A stretch of 64,000 nt of DNA, taken from the NCBI GenBank assembly GCA_003963435.1, contig RXJC01000003.1, forward strand, positions 62,001 through 126,000, written 5' to 3'. The notes under the pieces are model-generated. The model made no database searches. It was not told the origin of the DNA and saw only the letters and a program-made list of their open reading frames with translations. The DNA comes from Bradyrhizobiaceae bacterium. GTDB taxonomy: Bacteria; Pseudomonadota; Alphaproteobacteria; Rhizobiales; Xanthobacteraceae. Made by a program: the position numbers and the translations under genes. How positions within the stretch are numbered: position 1 is the first letter of the stretch; every line of letters starts with the position of its first letter. Shown piece after piece: positions 1-9,126 of the stretch.

Positions 1-125
1 CGCAAACAACAGAAAGTGTTCGAATACAGCGATACATGATGATCTCCAGCCGAAGGAGATGGGAAGGAATTCTTCTACCATGGCTATCCCACCCGCTATC
101 GGGAGTTTGGCATGGCTGAACGCCC
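1..125. other. Window edge, no gene recognised
   Basis: Short stretch downstream of the minus-strand glucoamylase-like gene. No frame here is convincing and no family was recognised. It may hold the end of a neighbour outside the window. Confidence 0.3.
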
Positions 126-2651
126 TCACATATTCTCGCGAGCAGATACCACCTCGATGCGATGGTCGATCCGTTCCCAACCACCCTCCTGCCAACGGAT
201 GGTGAAATCGATACTTTCACCCTTGTTCATCCGGCCAGTGTCGAGTTCCGCCACCCAGAAGCCGAGACTGCTATCGAGTGCTTCGAGGTCCGAGACCTCA
301 CGCCAGCCATTGACGCCCCAGTGCACCATACCCGCCCGAGGCAGCGCAATGACCAGACGGCAGCCAGCGATGATCGACCGGATTTGCGCGTGGGGCCACC
401 AGAAGGCGTAAGCGGATGTCTTCTTCCTTCCCCCGTAGCGATTCCAGACGGCCTCCGGTCGGTCGAATGGCCGGCCGTGGTTGCGGGAGACGGCAAGCTT
501 GACAAATTCGGCATGCGCCCATGCGAGCGGCATGGCCGATCCGGTGGGGCGGCCGGGATGCAATCGCCGCTCCTGGATTGGTGACGCATCCCAGACCTGT
601 TCAGGGATCATACCGCCGGGGCTGGCTGATGCGGCCATCGTCTCAAGCATCGGCAAGGGATCTTCGTCGGCGCTTAAGGCATAATGGCCCCGCTCCCCTG
701 CGAGAAGCGGCCAGGGCCGGCCCCTGCCGGCCCCATCATACGGCCGGCCATCATCGTGCTCGCCGTAGCCATCGCCATTATAGCGGTGCCAGAACGAACC
801 GGAGGGGGTTTCGACTTTTAGGAGCCGGTCCATCACCTTGATCGTATCCAGGATCAGTGGATCAGATGCGTCCCTGAGGCCATAGCGGACCAGGCGCAAG
901 AAATCCGTGCTGACTTGTTCGCTCGCCCGCATTCGCATCCCATCGCTTCGGTTGCGAATGGGCACGTGCTCATCGAGCGCGGTCTGGCCTTCGGAAAGTA
1001 CTGATGGCGGCGACGTGCGAACATAATAGCCGGCAATGGCGAACTGTTTTGCCAGATCGGTGCCGCACGCGGTGAGCCAGTCTTCCAGATGGGCGTTCCA
1101 GAAGTCTGCGAGCGCCGTGGCCCAGTGGCGCGCCATAGGCTCGAGCAGCGAGCCGCCTGCGACAAGCGCCGCGATGCAGGTGGCAAGGGTGAACGCGTTC
1201 AGTCCGCTATTTTCTTCCCAACGGTCCTGATCGGTCGAGGGGCCAACCCGGGCGATATAGCCGAGCGCGCGACGGATCATGTCGTGGGGCTCTGTTCCCC
1301 CTAAGGCATCCCGGTCGGCGAGCAGAGCGGCCAAAAGAACCGGATAGGCCGCTTCGTCGAGTTGGACCCCGCGCCAATAGGGTTCGCCACCCAACCATTG
1401 GTTTTGCTGCCAGTGTCCTTCCACATTTTGTGTTGCGATCAGGTAGCGTAGGGTGTTGCGCGCTTCCGCCTCCCCTCCGAAGGCAAGCAGCGCCGTGGCG
1501 CACTCGACGAGGTCGCGAGGCCAAACCAAATGATAACCGCTCCGCTCGTTACCCGTGTCGCCCCAGGGCACGCTCAGGCTTGCCACCATCGCGCCCGGAT
1601 AGGTCTTATCGAGGTGTGTGCGCAAAACCATCACGGATGTAACAAACTGATCCTGCAAATGAGCCGGAGCGCCCGCCGGTCGGGCGCAACATTCAGCGCA
1701 GCTGCGGTGCCAGGCGCTCCAATCGGCGATTTGCGCGTCCAAAACGCTATCGAACGGCTGCATCAGTGATGACACGGCCAGTGTCGCGGCCGCACCTTGG
1801 CTGCTTGCGAAGGCCAAAGCGAGCACGCTGAATGGCTGCAGCTCCGCCAACAGCGCGACGTTGCCGGGACCGGCAGCCGGGTACTCCCATGCCATCCTGC
1901 CGTTGCCGGCGAAGTCTTGCCAGCCGTCGCTGGCGCCGACATAACCCGCGCTCGCCCTCGTGACGGCGTCCTGCTGGTGCTCGTCGACGGCGGCAAGGGC
2001 CATCGCAAACGGCGCCCGTTCCGCCGACAGAAAACGCCGTCCGCGATGCTCGGCGATGACAGCGCGATTGCTGTAGCCGGTGGCGCCGAGATGGGGGGCA
2101 ACCAGCACATAGATTCGCAACGCCGGATCGTCACTCTCAAGGCGACATTCGATCAAAAGCACATCGCGCAGCGGGTCGGGCGTGATTCGAAGCCGCAAGC
2201 TGAACCGCGAATGGGAATGGGTGATTTCATAGGCGGGAACGCCTGGTGCGACCGATCGCAGCTGATATTGACCGATCCGCTTGACCTCGATCCAAAATCC
2301 CCGGTCGTCGGCTACGATGAAGCCGAGGTCCCGAATCTGCGGAATGTCGATCCTCGGCCAATAGACTTCGTTGATGATGCCGTAACCTGCCGTGAACCAA
2401 AGCCGGGCGGGCCCGAGCGAGCAGCCGACCACGTCTTTTGAGCTGCTCGTCCAGGTCGGAAGTATCCCCGGCGCGCCCGGCGCATCGAAATACGGGGCCG
2501 GTTCCCAGTGGTTGGTCCGGCGCCGCGGAGCTGTTGAAATCGCCGCTTCCTTCGCAAGCGCGTCCAGGTGATCTCGAGCAGTTATCACGGCTTGATGCTT
2601 GGATTGACACTCTGGCAAAGGAGGGCAAAGGTTCCGTTCACAATGTTGCAT
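126..2651 (-). CDS. Glucoamylase-like glycoside hydrolase, GH15 family
   Basis: Predicted to release glucose from alpha-glucan ends (glucan 1,4-alpha-glucosidase type). The N-terminal part carries the family pattern APGAPG...WTSSSKD, then INEVYWPRID and RDLGFIV, typical of bacterial GH15 proteins with an N-terminal beta-sandwich before the (alpha/alpha)6 barrel. The barrel part shows WGDTGNERSGYHLVWPRDLVE. About 841 residues fits the family. The frame is open to 2726, but that first codon is TTG and overlaps a possible FixK-like site; the first ATG is at 2651 and a GTG lies at 2588, so the start is uncertain. No secretion signal is clear. A transaldolase relic lies just upstream, which suggests an old sugar-metabolism neighbourhood. 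Confidence 0.85.
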   Translation of the reverse strand: MQHCERNLCPPLPECQSKHQAVITARDHLDALAKEAAISTAPRRRTNHWEPAPYFDAPGAPGILPTWTSSSKDVVGCSLGPARLWFTAGYGIINEVYWPRIDIPQIRDLGFIVADDRGFWIEVKRIGQYQLRSVAPGVPAYEITHSHSRFSLRLRITPDPLRDVLLIECRLESDDPALRIYVLVAPHLGATGYSNRAVIAEHRGRRFLSAERAPFAMALAAVDEHQQDAVTRASAGYVGASDGWQDFAGNGRMAWEYPAAGPGNVALLAELQPFSVLALAFASSQGAAATLAVSSLMQPFDSVLDAQIADWSAWHRSCAECCARPAGAPAHLQDQFVTSVMVLRTHLDKTYPGAMVASLSVPWGDTGNERSGYHLVWPRDLVECATALLAFGGEAEARNTLRYLIATQNVEGHWQQNQWLGGEPYWRGVQLDEAAYPVLLAALLADRDALGGTEPHDMIRRALGYIARVGPSTDQDRWEENSGLNAFTLATCIAALVAGGSLLEPMARHWATALADFWNAHLEDWLTACGTDLAKQFAIAGYYVRTSPPSVLSEGQTALDEHVPIRNRSDGMRMRASEQVSTDFLRLVRYGLRDASDPLILDTIKVMDRLLKVETPSGSFWHRYNGDGYGEHDDGRPYDGAGRGRPWPLLAGERGHYALSADEDPLPMLETMAASASPGGMIPEQVWDASPIQERRLHPGRPTGSAMPLAWAHAEFVKLAVSRNHGRPFDRPEAVWNRYGGRKKTSAYAFWWPHAQIRSIIAGCRLVIALPRAGMVHWGVNGWREVSDLEALDSSLGFWVAELDTGRMNKGESIDFTIRWQEGGWERIDHRIEVVSARENM

Positions 2652-2788
2652 TGCATGAGCTCGATGATCGGATGAACTTATAACAGTTTGTCGAACATCC
2701 GGCTTGTCAAGTATGATGCAGGTCAATCACGGCGACCCAATCCGGTTCATTATGACCATGACGCATTGCAGGTGTAGGAGCCGGGGCT

Positions 2789-2953
2789 TTGCCAATTCCT
2801 GAAACCTCTGCAGGAAAGGGGGCGATTCGTGGCCCGCAACATCCTGGACGCAGCCGGCGGCTTGTGCAGGAGGATAGGGTGCGCGGGGTGACTTCAAATC
2901 CCGCCATCTTCCAAAGGGAAATCGCTGAGTCCCGGGACTATGATGTCGCGCTG
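2789..2953 (+). pseudogene. Transaldolase N-terminal relic
   Basis: The frame at 2864-2953 reads VQEDRVRGVTSNPAIF followed by AESRDYDVAL. This matches the conserved N-terminal block of transaldolase (VTSNPxIF...YD.AL), an enzyme of the pentose phosphate pathway. The rest of the enzyme is absent: the frame then runs into unrelated residues and stops near 3040. It lies between the glucoamylase-like gene and the reductase operon and looks like a leftover of a deleted gene. The upstream limit of the relic is unclear. Confidence 0.7.
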
Positions 2954-3062
2954 TGTGCCCTCTCTGGCGATGGGACGTGTCTGGAGACTCCGGGAAAAGC
3001 AACCGGGTTGTGTTCTCTGCCAGATGATGCTCTCTCATAATAGAAGTTCGGGAGTCTCTTTC

Positions 3063-5084
3063 GTGCCGTTCGCATCTCAACGTCGCCGTTCATGGTTGGC
3101 CCGGATTGCAGCAGCCACGTTCGTGAGCCTTTCTGTCTTCCACGCCGATGCGCAGACGGAAGGGGGGCACGAATCCCATCATCCGAATGCATCTGCGCCA
3201 GCGAATCCAGCGGCGCCGGGCAGCATGGGATTTCCGCCTGTCCCGTCGAGGCCGCCAATGGGCCCGCCGAGCGCAGGGATGGGAGAAATGGGAGGCGCAT
3301 CCCCGGGCGGCGCAGGCCACGGCGGCGGCATGGGCGGGATGGGCGAAATGATGGGGGGCCGTCCGCGCAAGGAGTTTTATCCGTCGCTGATGGAGATGCC
3401 GAGCCTCTCAGCCGAGCAGCGCCAGCGCATCGAGTCGCAAACGCGCGCGGCGCTCAATACCGCCACAGAAGAGATCGCCAGCGCTGAAGCGGCGCTTCGC
3501 CAGGCGAATGCGAGGGCTGATTCCAAGGGCGCGGAGGAGGCTACATCGCGGCTTCGGGATGCGCTTAACCAGGCGAAGAGCGCGGCTACCACGCTTCGGG
3601 CGCTTTCAGAAGGAAAGCCCCCACAGCAGATCGCGCTGGACTGGTTCAGGACACAACTGAATCTTCCTGCCCTGACGGCTTCGAACGATGCGGGGCTTGG
3701 ATTGTCGTGGTTTCATGTCGTCACAATGGCGGTGCTGGCGACATTCACCGTGGCCATGATCCTCGTGTATGTTCTGCGTCTGCGCCGTGCCAACCTGTTG
3801 GTGCAAAGATTGACGAGCGCTCCCGCTCTCGCCACTGCATCTGGCAGAGTAGCTACTCCGGGGCCGCCAAGTGCGCCGCCGCCCACCACACCACCTCCTG
3901 CCGCATCTCCGGGTACGCCTCCATCGACCCGGGCGGGTGAAGCTGCCCCGCCAAGCTCGGCAGTTGCGGCGGCAAGTCCTGCCGCCGCATCCTCGCCCTG
4001 GAAAGGCAAACTACAGGTCGCCGGCATCTTTCGCGAAACGAACGACGTCAAAACCTTTCGACTCAAGAGCCCCGACGGCGGTCCCATTCCCTTTACCTTC
4101 CTGCCGGGGCAGTTTCTCACCTATACCGCTGAAATTGATGGCAAGCTCGTGCGGCGCTCCTACACCATCGCCTCGTCGGCCGCACAGACCGCCTATGTGG
4201 AGACGACCATCAAGCGGGAGGAGCCAGGCATCTTCTCCGATTACATGCATGACAAGGTCAAACAAGGCGATCTGATCGAAGTCACTGCGCCCTTTGGCGC
4301 GTTCACCTTCAGAGGCAAGGAGGCCGACAGCGTCGTCCTGATCGGTGGCGGGGTGGGAATCACCCCTTTGATGGCTGCCATACGCTATCTGTTTGATACC
4401 GCCTGGCGGGGCGACATTTTTCTCGTCTACGGCGTCCAGACCACCGAGCACTTCATCTTTCGCGACGAGCTTGAATATCTGCAACGCCGCATGCCGAACC
4501 TGCACGTGATCGCCACCATGGCGCGCGCAGAGGGCACCTCCTGGATGGGACCGCAGGGTCACGTGACCAAGGAGCTCCTGAGCCAATCGGTTCCAGATAT
4601 CCAAAAGCGGCGCGTCCACCTCTGCGGCCCGCCCGGCATGATGGAGGCCATGAAGAAGATCCTTGCGACAGTCGGGGTGCCGTCTGACCAGGTGAAGACC
4701 GAGGCGTTCGGACCAGCGCGCGGCGCCGTGCCGCCACCGGGGGTGACACAGGTGCTCTCAGCCGAGCCGGCTGCTCCCGCGGCGGCGGGTGCGCCGCCTG
4801 CCGCACCTGCTCTAGGGCCGGCGACGGCAACCATTCGGTTTGCCAAGGCCAACAAAATCGCAGCCCTGCCGCCCGACAAGACCGTGCTTGAGGTCGCCGA
4901 GTCCAATGGAGTGTCGATCGACTACGCCTGCCGCGTCGGGGTTTGCGGTACCTGCAAGACGAAACTCCTCGAAGGTCAGGTGACGATGGAGGTCGAGGAC
5001 GCCCTGACACCCGAGGACAAGACCCAGAACATCATCCTCGCCTGCCAAGCCAAATCCGTCGGCAATCTGGTTGTCGAGGCCTGA
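3063..5084 (+). CDS. Membrane-anchored FAD/2Fe-2S oxidoreductase
   Basis: Predicted NAD(P)H-dependent electron donor of about 673 residues. Order: signal-like segment (1-31), a Gly/Met/His-rich stretch (about 50-100) and a helical region probably in the periplasm, one membrane helix (about 215-238), a Pro/Ala linker, then a ferredoxin-NADP reductase module (about 315-560) with RRSYTIAS for FAD, GGGVGITPL and CGPPGMM for nucleotide. The C-terminus is a plant-type ferredoxin domain with C-x4-C-x2-C (CRVGVCGTC) and a later Cys in ILACQA. I chose GTG 3063, which follows GGGAG by 8 bases; the frame is open back to 2940. The stop is one base before the next gene, so the three genes 3063-6560 look like one operon. 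The substrate is unknown. Confidence 0.82.
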   Translation: MPFASQRRRSWLARIAAATFVSLSVFHADAQTEGGHESHHPNASAPANPAAPGSMGFPPVPSRPPMGPPSAGMGEMGGASPGGAGHGGGMGGMGEMMGGRPRKEFYPSLMEMPSLSAEQRQRIESQTRAALNTATEEIASAEAALRQANARADSKGAEEATSRLRDALNQAKSAATTLRALSEGKPPQQIALDWFRTQLNLPALTASNDAGLGLSWFHVVTMAVLATFTVAMILVYVLRLRRANLLVQRLTSAPALATASGRVATPGPPSAPPPTTPPPAASPGTPPSTRAGEAAPPSSAVAAASPAAASSPWKGKLQVAGIFRETNDVKTFRLKSPDGGPIPFTFLPGQFLTYTAEIDGKLVRRSYTIASSAAQTAYVETTIKREEPGIFSDYMHDKVKQGDLIEVTAPFGAFTFRGKEADSVVLIGGGVGITPLMAAIRYLFDTAWRGDIFLVYGVQTTEHFIFRDELEYLQRRMPNLHVIATMARAEGTSWMGPQGHVTKELLSQSVPDIQKRRVHLCGPPGMMEAMKKILATVGVPSDQVKTEAFGPARGAVPPPGVTQVLSAEPAAPAAAGAPPAAPALGPATATIRFAKANKIAALPPDKTVLEVAESNGVSIDYACRVGVCGTCKTKLLEGQVTMEVEDALTPEDKTQNIILACQAKSVGNLVVEA

Positions 5085-5085
5085 G

Positions 5086-5793
5086 ATGAATCAGACCGAA
5101 CGGCAGATCACCGAGGCCGTGCTCTCTGTCATCCTCTTCCTGGTGCCAGCATTCCTGTTTCACACCGCGCCGCGCTTTGCCGGAAGCCTGACAGGCTTTG
5201 TGCTCGGGGTGGCCGCTGCCACCTTGATGGTCTTGCTTCTGATCTATCCGCTCGTCAAATATACGGCTTGGCTCAAGCGATGGGTGACTCGCGTCGTGTC
5301 GCTGCGCGCGCTGCTGGCGTTTCACGTCTATGCCGGTGTCTTCGGCGCGTTTCTGGCCATTCTTCACACCGGCCACAAATACCAGAGCCAACTCGGAATC
5401 GCGCTTCTCGTCACGATGTTGATCGTGGTGGCGACGGGGTTCATCGGCCGATATTACCTGCCGCAGACGTCTCTTGAGCTGAAGGAGGCGGAGTCGCACC
5501 TGGGGACACTTCGCGCGACCTACAATCAGGCAGCGGAAGCCCTTGCCGAGCGCCAGGCCCTCGAGGACGCCGCTGCCGCTAATATCAGCGCGCCAGCCCT
5601 GCAGAACGTTTCGATGCTGCAGGTCGTTGAAGGCATCGCCGATCTCGAATATGCCATCGGCTCGCGCGAGATCCTGAAGAAGGTGTCGATGCGCTGGATC
5701 GTGGCGCATGTCGTGGCCGCAATCCTCATGTACACTTTGCTCGCCCTGCACATCGCAGGAGAAATTTACTACGGGCTGCGGTGGCTGTCGTGA
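5086..5793 (+). CDS. Four-helix membrane protein, likely b-type cytochrome
   Basis: About 235 residues with four hydrophobic helices. Histidines sit in the second (FHVYAG, then ILHTGHKY) and the last (AHVVAAI, then ALHIAGEIYYG), a layout that fits two b hemes between helices. A long charged loop (about 125-190, Glu/Ala-rich) separates helices three and four. The ATG at 5086 is two bases after the stop of the reductase, and its own stop overlaps the next start (GTGA at 5790). It most likely passes electrons across the membrane between the flavoprotein and the cytochrome c encoded next. Heme binding is inferred from His positions only. Confidence 0.7.
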   Translation: MNQTERQITEAVLSVILFLVPAFLFHTAPRFAGSLTGFVLGVAAATLMVLLLIYPLVKYTAWLKRWVTRVVSLRALLAFHVYAGVFGAFLAILHTGHKYQSQLGIALLVTMLIVVATGFIGRYYLPQTSLELKEAESHLGTLRATYNQAAEALAERQALEDAAAANISAPALQNVSMLQVVEGIADLEYAIGSREILKKVSMRWIVAHVVAAILMYTLLALHIAGEIYYGLRWLS

Positions 5794-6560
5794 AGCCGCT
5801 CAATGCCTTTTACCTTCTGCTGGTCGTCGCCGGGCTGCTTGCCAGCGGAACCGCCATCGCGATGCTCTATCGCACCGGATCGGCCTCTATTCCGGGATGG
5901 CAAGAAACCTTCCAGCCTGGTCCCCTCTCCAAGGAGCATGCGTTCTTGAGCGGCAAGTGCGAAGCGTGTCATACACCTGCGCGCGGTGTTGAAGCTCAGA
6001 CCTGCATCAAATGCCACGCCAACGCCGCCGCGGATCTGGCCAAGCAGCCGACTGCCTTCCACGCCACGGTCGAGGATTGCCGCGGCTGCCATAGCGAACA
6101 TCAAGCGGCAGGCCGGCCGACCCGAATGGATCACGCGGCGCTCGCGCGAATTGGCTCACACCTCGCCATCGGAGCGGCAGGCCATCCGGGAGTAACCCGG
6201 CAGATGGTCAAGGATATGGCGGATTTTCTCGGAATTTCCGTCTCACCTGGGGTGGAGAGGAGTGCGCTGGATTGTGCGAGCTGCCACAGTAATCAGGACC
6301 CACATCAGGAGCTCCTGGGACGCAATTGCGCAAGCTGCCATGACACCGAGACATGGCGGATCACTTGGTTTCTGCATCCCTCTCCCGCGTCAAAGATCTG
6401 TGCGCAATGCCATCAGGCCCCGCCGAGCCATTTTACCGAACATTTTTCGGCTGGTTCGATGGGTGGGCACGGAAGCACGCAGATCAATCAATGCCACCAA
6501 TGTCATAAAACGAACTCGTTCAAGGATCGCAAAGAAGCAGCCGGCGGCGGCATGCACTGA
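5790..6560 (+). CDS. Heptaheme cytochrome c, membrane-anchored
   Basis: About 256 residues with one N-terminal helix (residues 5-27), apparently uncleaved, and seven CXXCH heme motifs: CEACH, CIKCH, CRGCH, CASCH, CASCH, CAQCH and CHQCH. His-rich spacing (CHSEH, CHQAPPSHFTEH) suggests bis-His hemes as in cytochrome c3/c7-like proteins. Start chosen at GTG 5790, which overlaps the stop of the b-type protein. In the operon with the flavoprotein and the b-type protein it would be the periplasmic electron outlet. A close paralogue with the same motif order is at 38791-39564. The terminal acceptor is unknown. Confidence 0.85.
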   Translation: MKPLNAFYLLLVVAGLLASGTAIAMLYRTGSASIPGWQETFQPGPLSKEHAFLSGKCEACHTPARGVEAQTCIKCHANAAADLAKQPTAFHATVEDCRGCHSEHQAAGRPTRMDHAALARIGSHLAIGAAGHPGVTRQMVKDMADFLGISVSPGVERSALDCASCHSNQDPHQELLGRNCASCHDTETWRITWFLHPSPASKICAQCHQAPPSHFTEHFSAGSMGGHGSTQINQCHQCHKTNSFKDRKEAAGGGMH

Positions 6561-6605
6561 CGCCGTGCTGCCGCCGGAATGCGTTACGCTGTGACGGAAA
6601 GAACG

Positions 6606-7100
6606 ATGTCCGCGACCAAGAGCACAGACTGGAAGCGCGAGAGTGAGACGGCCAATCGCCTGACCTGGGCAATCACGGCGATCAATGCCCATCTGGAGGA
6701 GCTTCGGCAGATTTTGGCCCGAGCGCTCGGCATCAGCGGGCCGCAATGGATGATCCTAATGGCCATTTCCGATCTGGACACCGGCGACGGCGTTCAGGTC
6801 AATGCCGTTGCGAGGATGTTGCATGTTAATGGATCCTTTGTCACAACCCAATCCAAGCTGCTTGAAAAGGCCGGGCTGGTGGGGCGCAAGCCTTGCCCGT
6901 TGGACCGGCGGGTCGTTCGGCTTTCATTGTCACGCAAGGCGCTCAAGCAGCTAAGCCGCGATAGCGAGCAGCAGCAAGCCGCCGCCGATATCGTTTTCGC
7001 GGGCTTTGAAGGTGAGGAGCTCAATCAATTCATCACCCGCCTGGCAGCGGTAAGTCGGCGGCTCGAGAAGGCCCGGTTAAGAGTGGCGCTCGAGTTATGA
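6606..7100 (+). CDS. MarR-family transcriptional regulator
   Basis: About 164 residues. It shows the winged-helix pattern of MarR proteins: LGISGPQWMILMAI, then VNAVARMLHVNGSFVTTQSKLLEKAGLV as recognition region and the wing with DRRVVRLSLS. Flanking helices would form the dimer. It starts 45 bases after the heptaheme gene on the same strand, so it may regulate, or be co-transcribed with, the reductase-cytochrome operon. The ATG at 6606 is preferred over the earlier in-frame codon at 6579. Its ligand cannot be told from sequence. Confidence 0.85.
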   Translation: MSATKSTDWKRESETANRLTWAITAINAHLEELRQILARALGISGPQWMILMAISDLDTGDGVQVNAVARMLHVNGSFVTTQSKLLEKAGLVGRKPCPLDRRVVRLSLSRKALKQLSRDSEQQQAAADIVFAGFEGEELNQFITRLAAVSRRLEKARLRVALEL

Positions 7101-7198
7101 GCCCCTCGTCTCCGCCGTCATCAATTGTGAACGCCTTCATCCGCAAGCTTCGCGGGGCTGCTGCAAGTGCAAGCGCGCTCATGAGTGGCTGCGATTGA

Positions 7199-7792
7199 TC
7201 ATTCTGTCGTCGGTCCGGATGCGCCGGACCCGGGAACGGCGATACCGCGCGCGCGCGGCCAGACCAGGTGATCGACCTGCCACCTCAAACCCTTCAATCT
7301 CATCTCGAATTCGATATTCGGATATTGCGGCTCGTTCATCCTCAGTGTGACTAGGAAGCGCGTCGGGGTCCGGAAGAACGCGTAGCTCGTTGCCTCCCAT
7401 AACGTGCTCGATCGGCCCGATCTTCGTGCGTCCGAATACCAGGCGATGAGTCCGGACGGCGAGATAACGCGCTCGGCTACGGGGTCGAACACATATGGAC
7501 TTAACGCCAGCGCAAAAGCCGCGCCAATCGCTTCCGGCCCGCTTGCGCCATAGGCCTGCGTTGCGAGCGACGTCGTAACGTCCGTCTTCAGCTGCGTCCG
7601 AATGCTCGGCCAGTCGATCAGTTCTGCAACCACGCGGGTATCGCTGGCTTCCAAGGCCCGATCAAGCCGATACAGGGTCACATAGGGATAGGATAAATAA
7701 CTGGCGAGCAAAGTGCCGAGAAGCACATATGCCACCGTGCGGCGGCGAATGTGGCGGTGCGCCGCTATCACCTCGGTCTCCAGGTATGCCAT
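7199..7792 (-). CDS. DUF2939-type membrane-anchored protein
   Basis: About 197 residues. One membrane helix near the N-terminus (AYVLLGTLLASYLSYPYV) is followed by the conserved block YRLDRALEASDTRVVAELIDWP typical of DUF2939 proteins. The remainder is probably periplasmic. ATG at 7792 is preceded by a GGGAG-like site; an upstream GTG at 7819 is less likely. A TTGA-N6-TCAA box lies about 82 bases before the ATG (7868-7881). Function is unknown in this family. Confidence 0.75.
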   Translation of the reverse strand: MAYLETEVIAAHRHIRRRTVAYVLLGTLLASYLSYPYVTLYRLDRALEASDTRVVAELIDWPSIRTQLKTDVTTSLATQAYGASGPEAIGAAFALALSPYVFDPVAERVISPSGLIAWYSDARRSGRSSTLWEATSYAFFRTPTRFLVTLRMNEPQYPNIEFEMRLKGLRWQVDHLVWPRARGIAVPGSGASGPTTE

Positions 7793-8121
7793 GTCGATCT
7801 CCCGTCGCGGCTTCGCCACCGGTCCCTAGCAGGGTCCGTGAGATTGCCGTGCAAGCCGTGACGTGTGTTGATCTGCCTCAAGCCTGGAAGAATGCGATCG
7901 CCATCCTGATTGATCGCGCGGGAGTGGTGGAGAATTCGAGTTCTTGGTCTTCGTTGCCCGGACAGCGGAATTTGTCTTTCCTCCATCGCATCAATAGGAC
8001 GAAATAGCCGTGAGCTCTTGGTTCAGATGACGCCCGTCGTTTTCTGTGCGGACCGATTGATAGGCCGTTTGATCTGTACAACCATCGCTTTTCGCGACCG
8101 TCACAACCCGTCGAGGAATAA
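7793..8121. promoter_or_regulatory. Divergent intergenic region, DUF2939 / OsmC
   Basis: About 330 bases between two divergent genes. The only clear element is the FixK/FNR-like palindrome at 7868-7881. No open frame here looks coding. Confidence 0.5.
7868..7881. promoter_or_regulatory. FixK/FNR-type box
   Basis: TTGATCTGCCTCAA, matching TTGA-N6-TCAA on both half-sites. It is centred about 82 bases upstream of the DUF2939 start on the minus strand and about 247 bases before osmC on the plus strand, so the DUF2939 gene is the more likely target. Binding is inferred. Confidence 0.5.
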
Positions 8122-8646
8122 ATGGCATTCAAGTTCAAGGAGGTGTTCTCGAGCGCGCAGGCTGCGCTGAGCGCTGACCCTGCCCAAGCGTTAGCGACCT
8201 TCCGAGCGCAATCCCGTCTCGGAGATGGCGTTGACAGCGCCGTCGCGATTCGCCAGTTCAGCGTCCAGGTCGACGAGCCAGCGGGCCTCGGCGGGCAGGA
8301 CACAGGACCGAACCCAGTGGAGTACATTTTGGCTGCCCTGGGCTCTTGTCAGGAAATCACCTACCGCCTCTATGCCGACGCGCTTGGCATTCCCCTCAAT
8401 GGCGTTTCGGTTCGGCTTTCCGGCAGGATTGACTTGCGCGGCTTGTTCGACGTCGAAGCGGACGTTCGGCCGGGTTATCAAGTCATTGAAGCCGAGGTAA
8501 TTTTGGACAGTCCGGCTCCCGAAGGCGAGTTGGCGCGCCTCAAAGAAATCGTTGACCGTCATTGCCCCGTGCTGGACATCTTACAGAATCCGACCCCGAT
8601 TCAGCTTTCACTTCGTGTGGACCCATTGCGGAGCGCGGGTGAGTGA
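8122..8646 (+). CDS. OsmC-family protein, peroxidase-like
   Basis: About 174 residues. OsmC/Ohr-like proteins reduce organic hydroperoxides with two cysteines; both are visible here as LGSCQEITYRLYA and DRHCPVLDIL. The sequence GPNPVEYILAALGSC is a family hallmark. ATG at 8122 is preceded by an AGG-containing stretch. It stands alone, divergent from the DUF2939 gene. It could protect against peroxides on shift to oxygen, but the substrate is not known. Confidence 0.85.
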   Translation: MAFKFKEVFSSAQAALSADPAQALATFRAQSRLGDGVDSAVAIRQFSVQVDEPAGLGGQDTGPNPVEYILAALGSCQEITYRLYADALGIPLNGVSVRLSGRIDLRGLFDVEADVRPGYQVIEAEVILDSPAPEGELARLKEIVDRHCPVLDILQNPTPIQLSLRVDPLRSAGE

Positions 8647-9126
8647 GCCGCCTGCCGTTCGTGTCATCCCCCGGAAAGCCGCGTTCGAACGATCTAAATG
8701 GCTGATCAGGTCGGAAGGATAATGGTCCCGTGAGCCGGCTCTTTTGGCGGAGGCGGATCAAGAGTTTTCTAGCCCTGAGCATCTTCGTTGAGGGTACGTC
8801 CACTGCACAGCAGCACTTGAGCTTCCGGTTGGCTTACCCCTGTGGTCACCGCCAAGTTCGCGAGAATTCCGCGCCCCCTCCGAATTTGTCAGCTGAAGCG
8901 GCGAGCATCGCACGGAGACGACGGGGCGCGTTTGCGCGTCGTACCAGAAAGCGCGTCATCTTTGAGCGAATTGCGTCAACAGACCAATGCCCGCTAGATG
9001 ATCATGGATGCTCAAGGGATGATCACTTCTATAGTCGGTGAGGCGTCACTGCATCCAACCAGCACGCGCAGGCTTGTTTATCGATTGTGCAGCTGTTTAA
9101 GGTCTCCAGTTGAACGAGACCGCAAG
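8647..9126. other. Gene-free stretch
   Basis: About 480 bases between the OsmC gene and the broken MFS transporter. Open frames here lack family signatures or good start sites. Nothing convincing was found. Confidence 0.4.
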
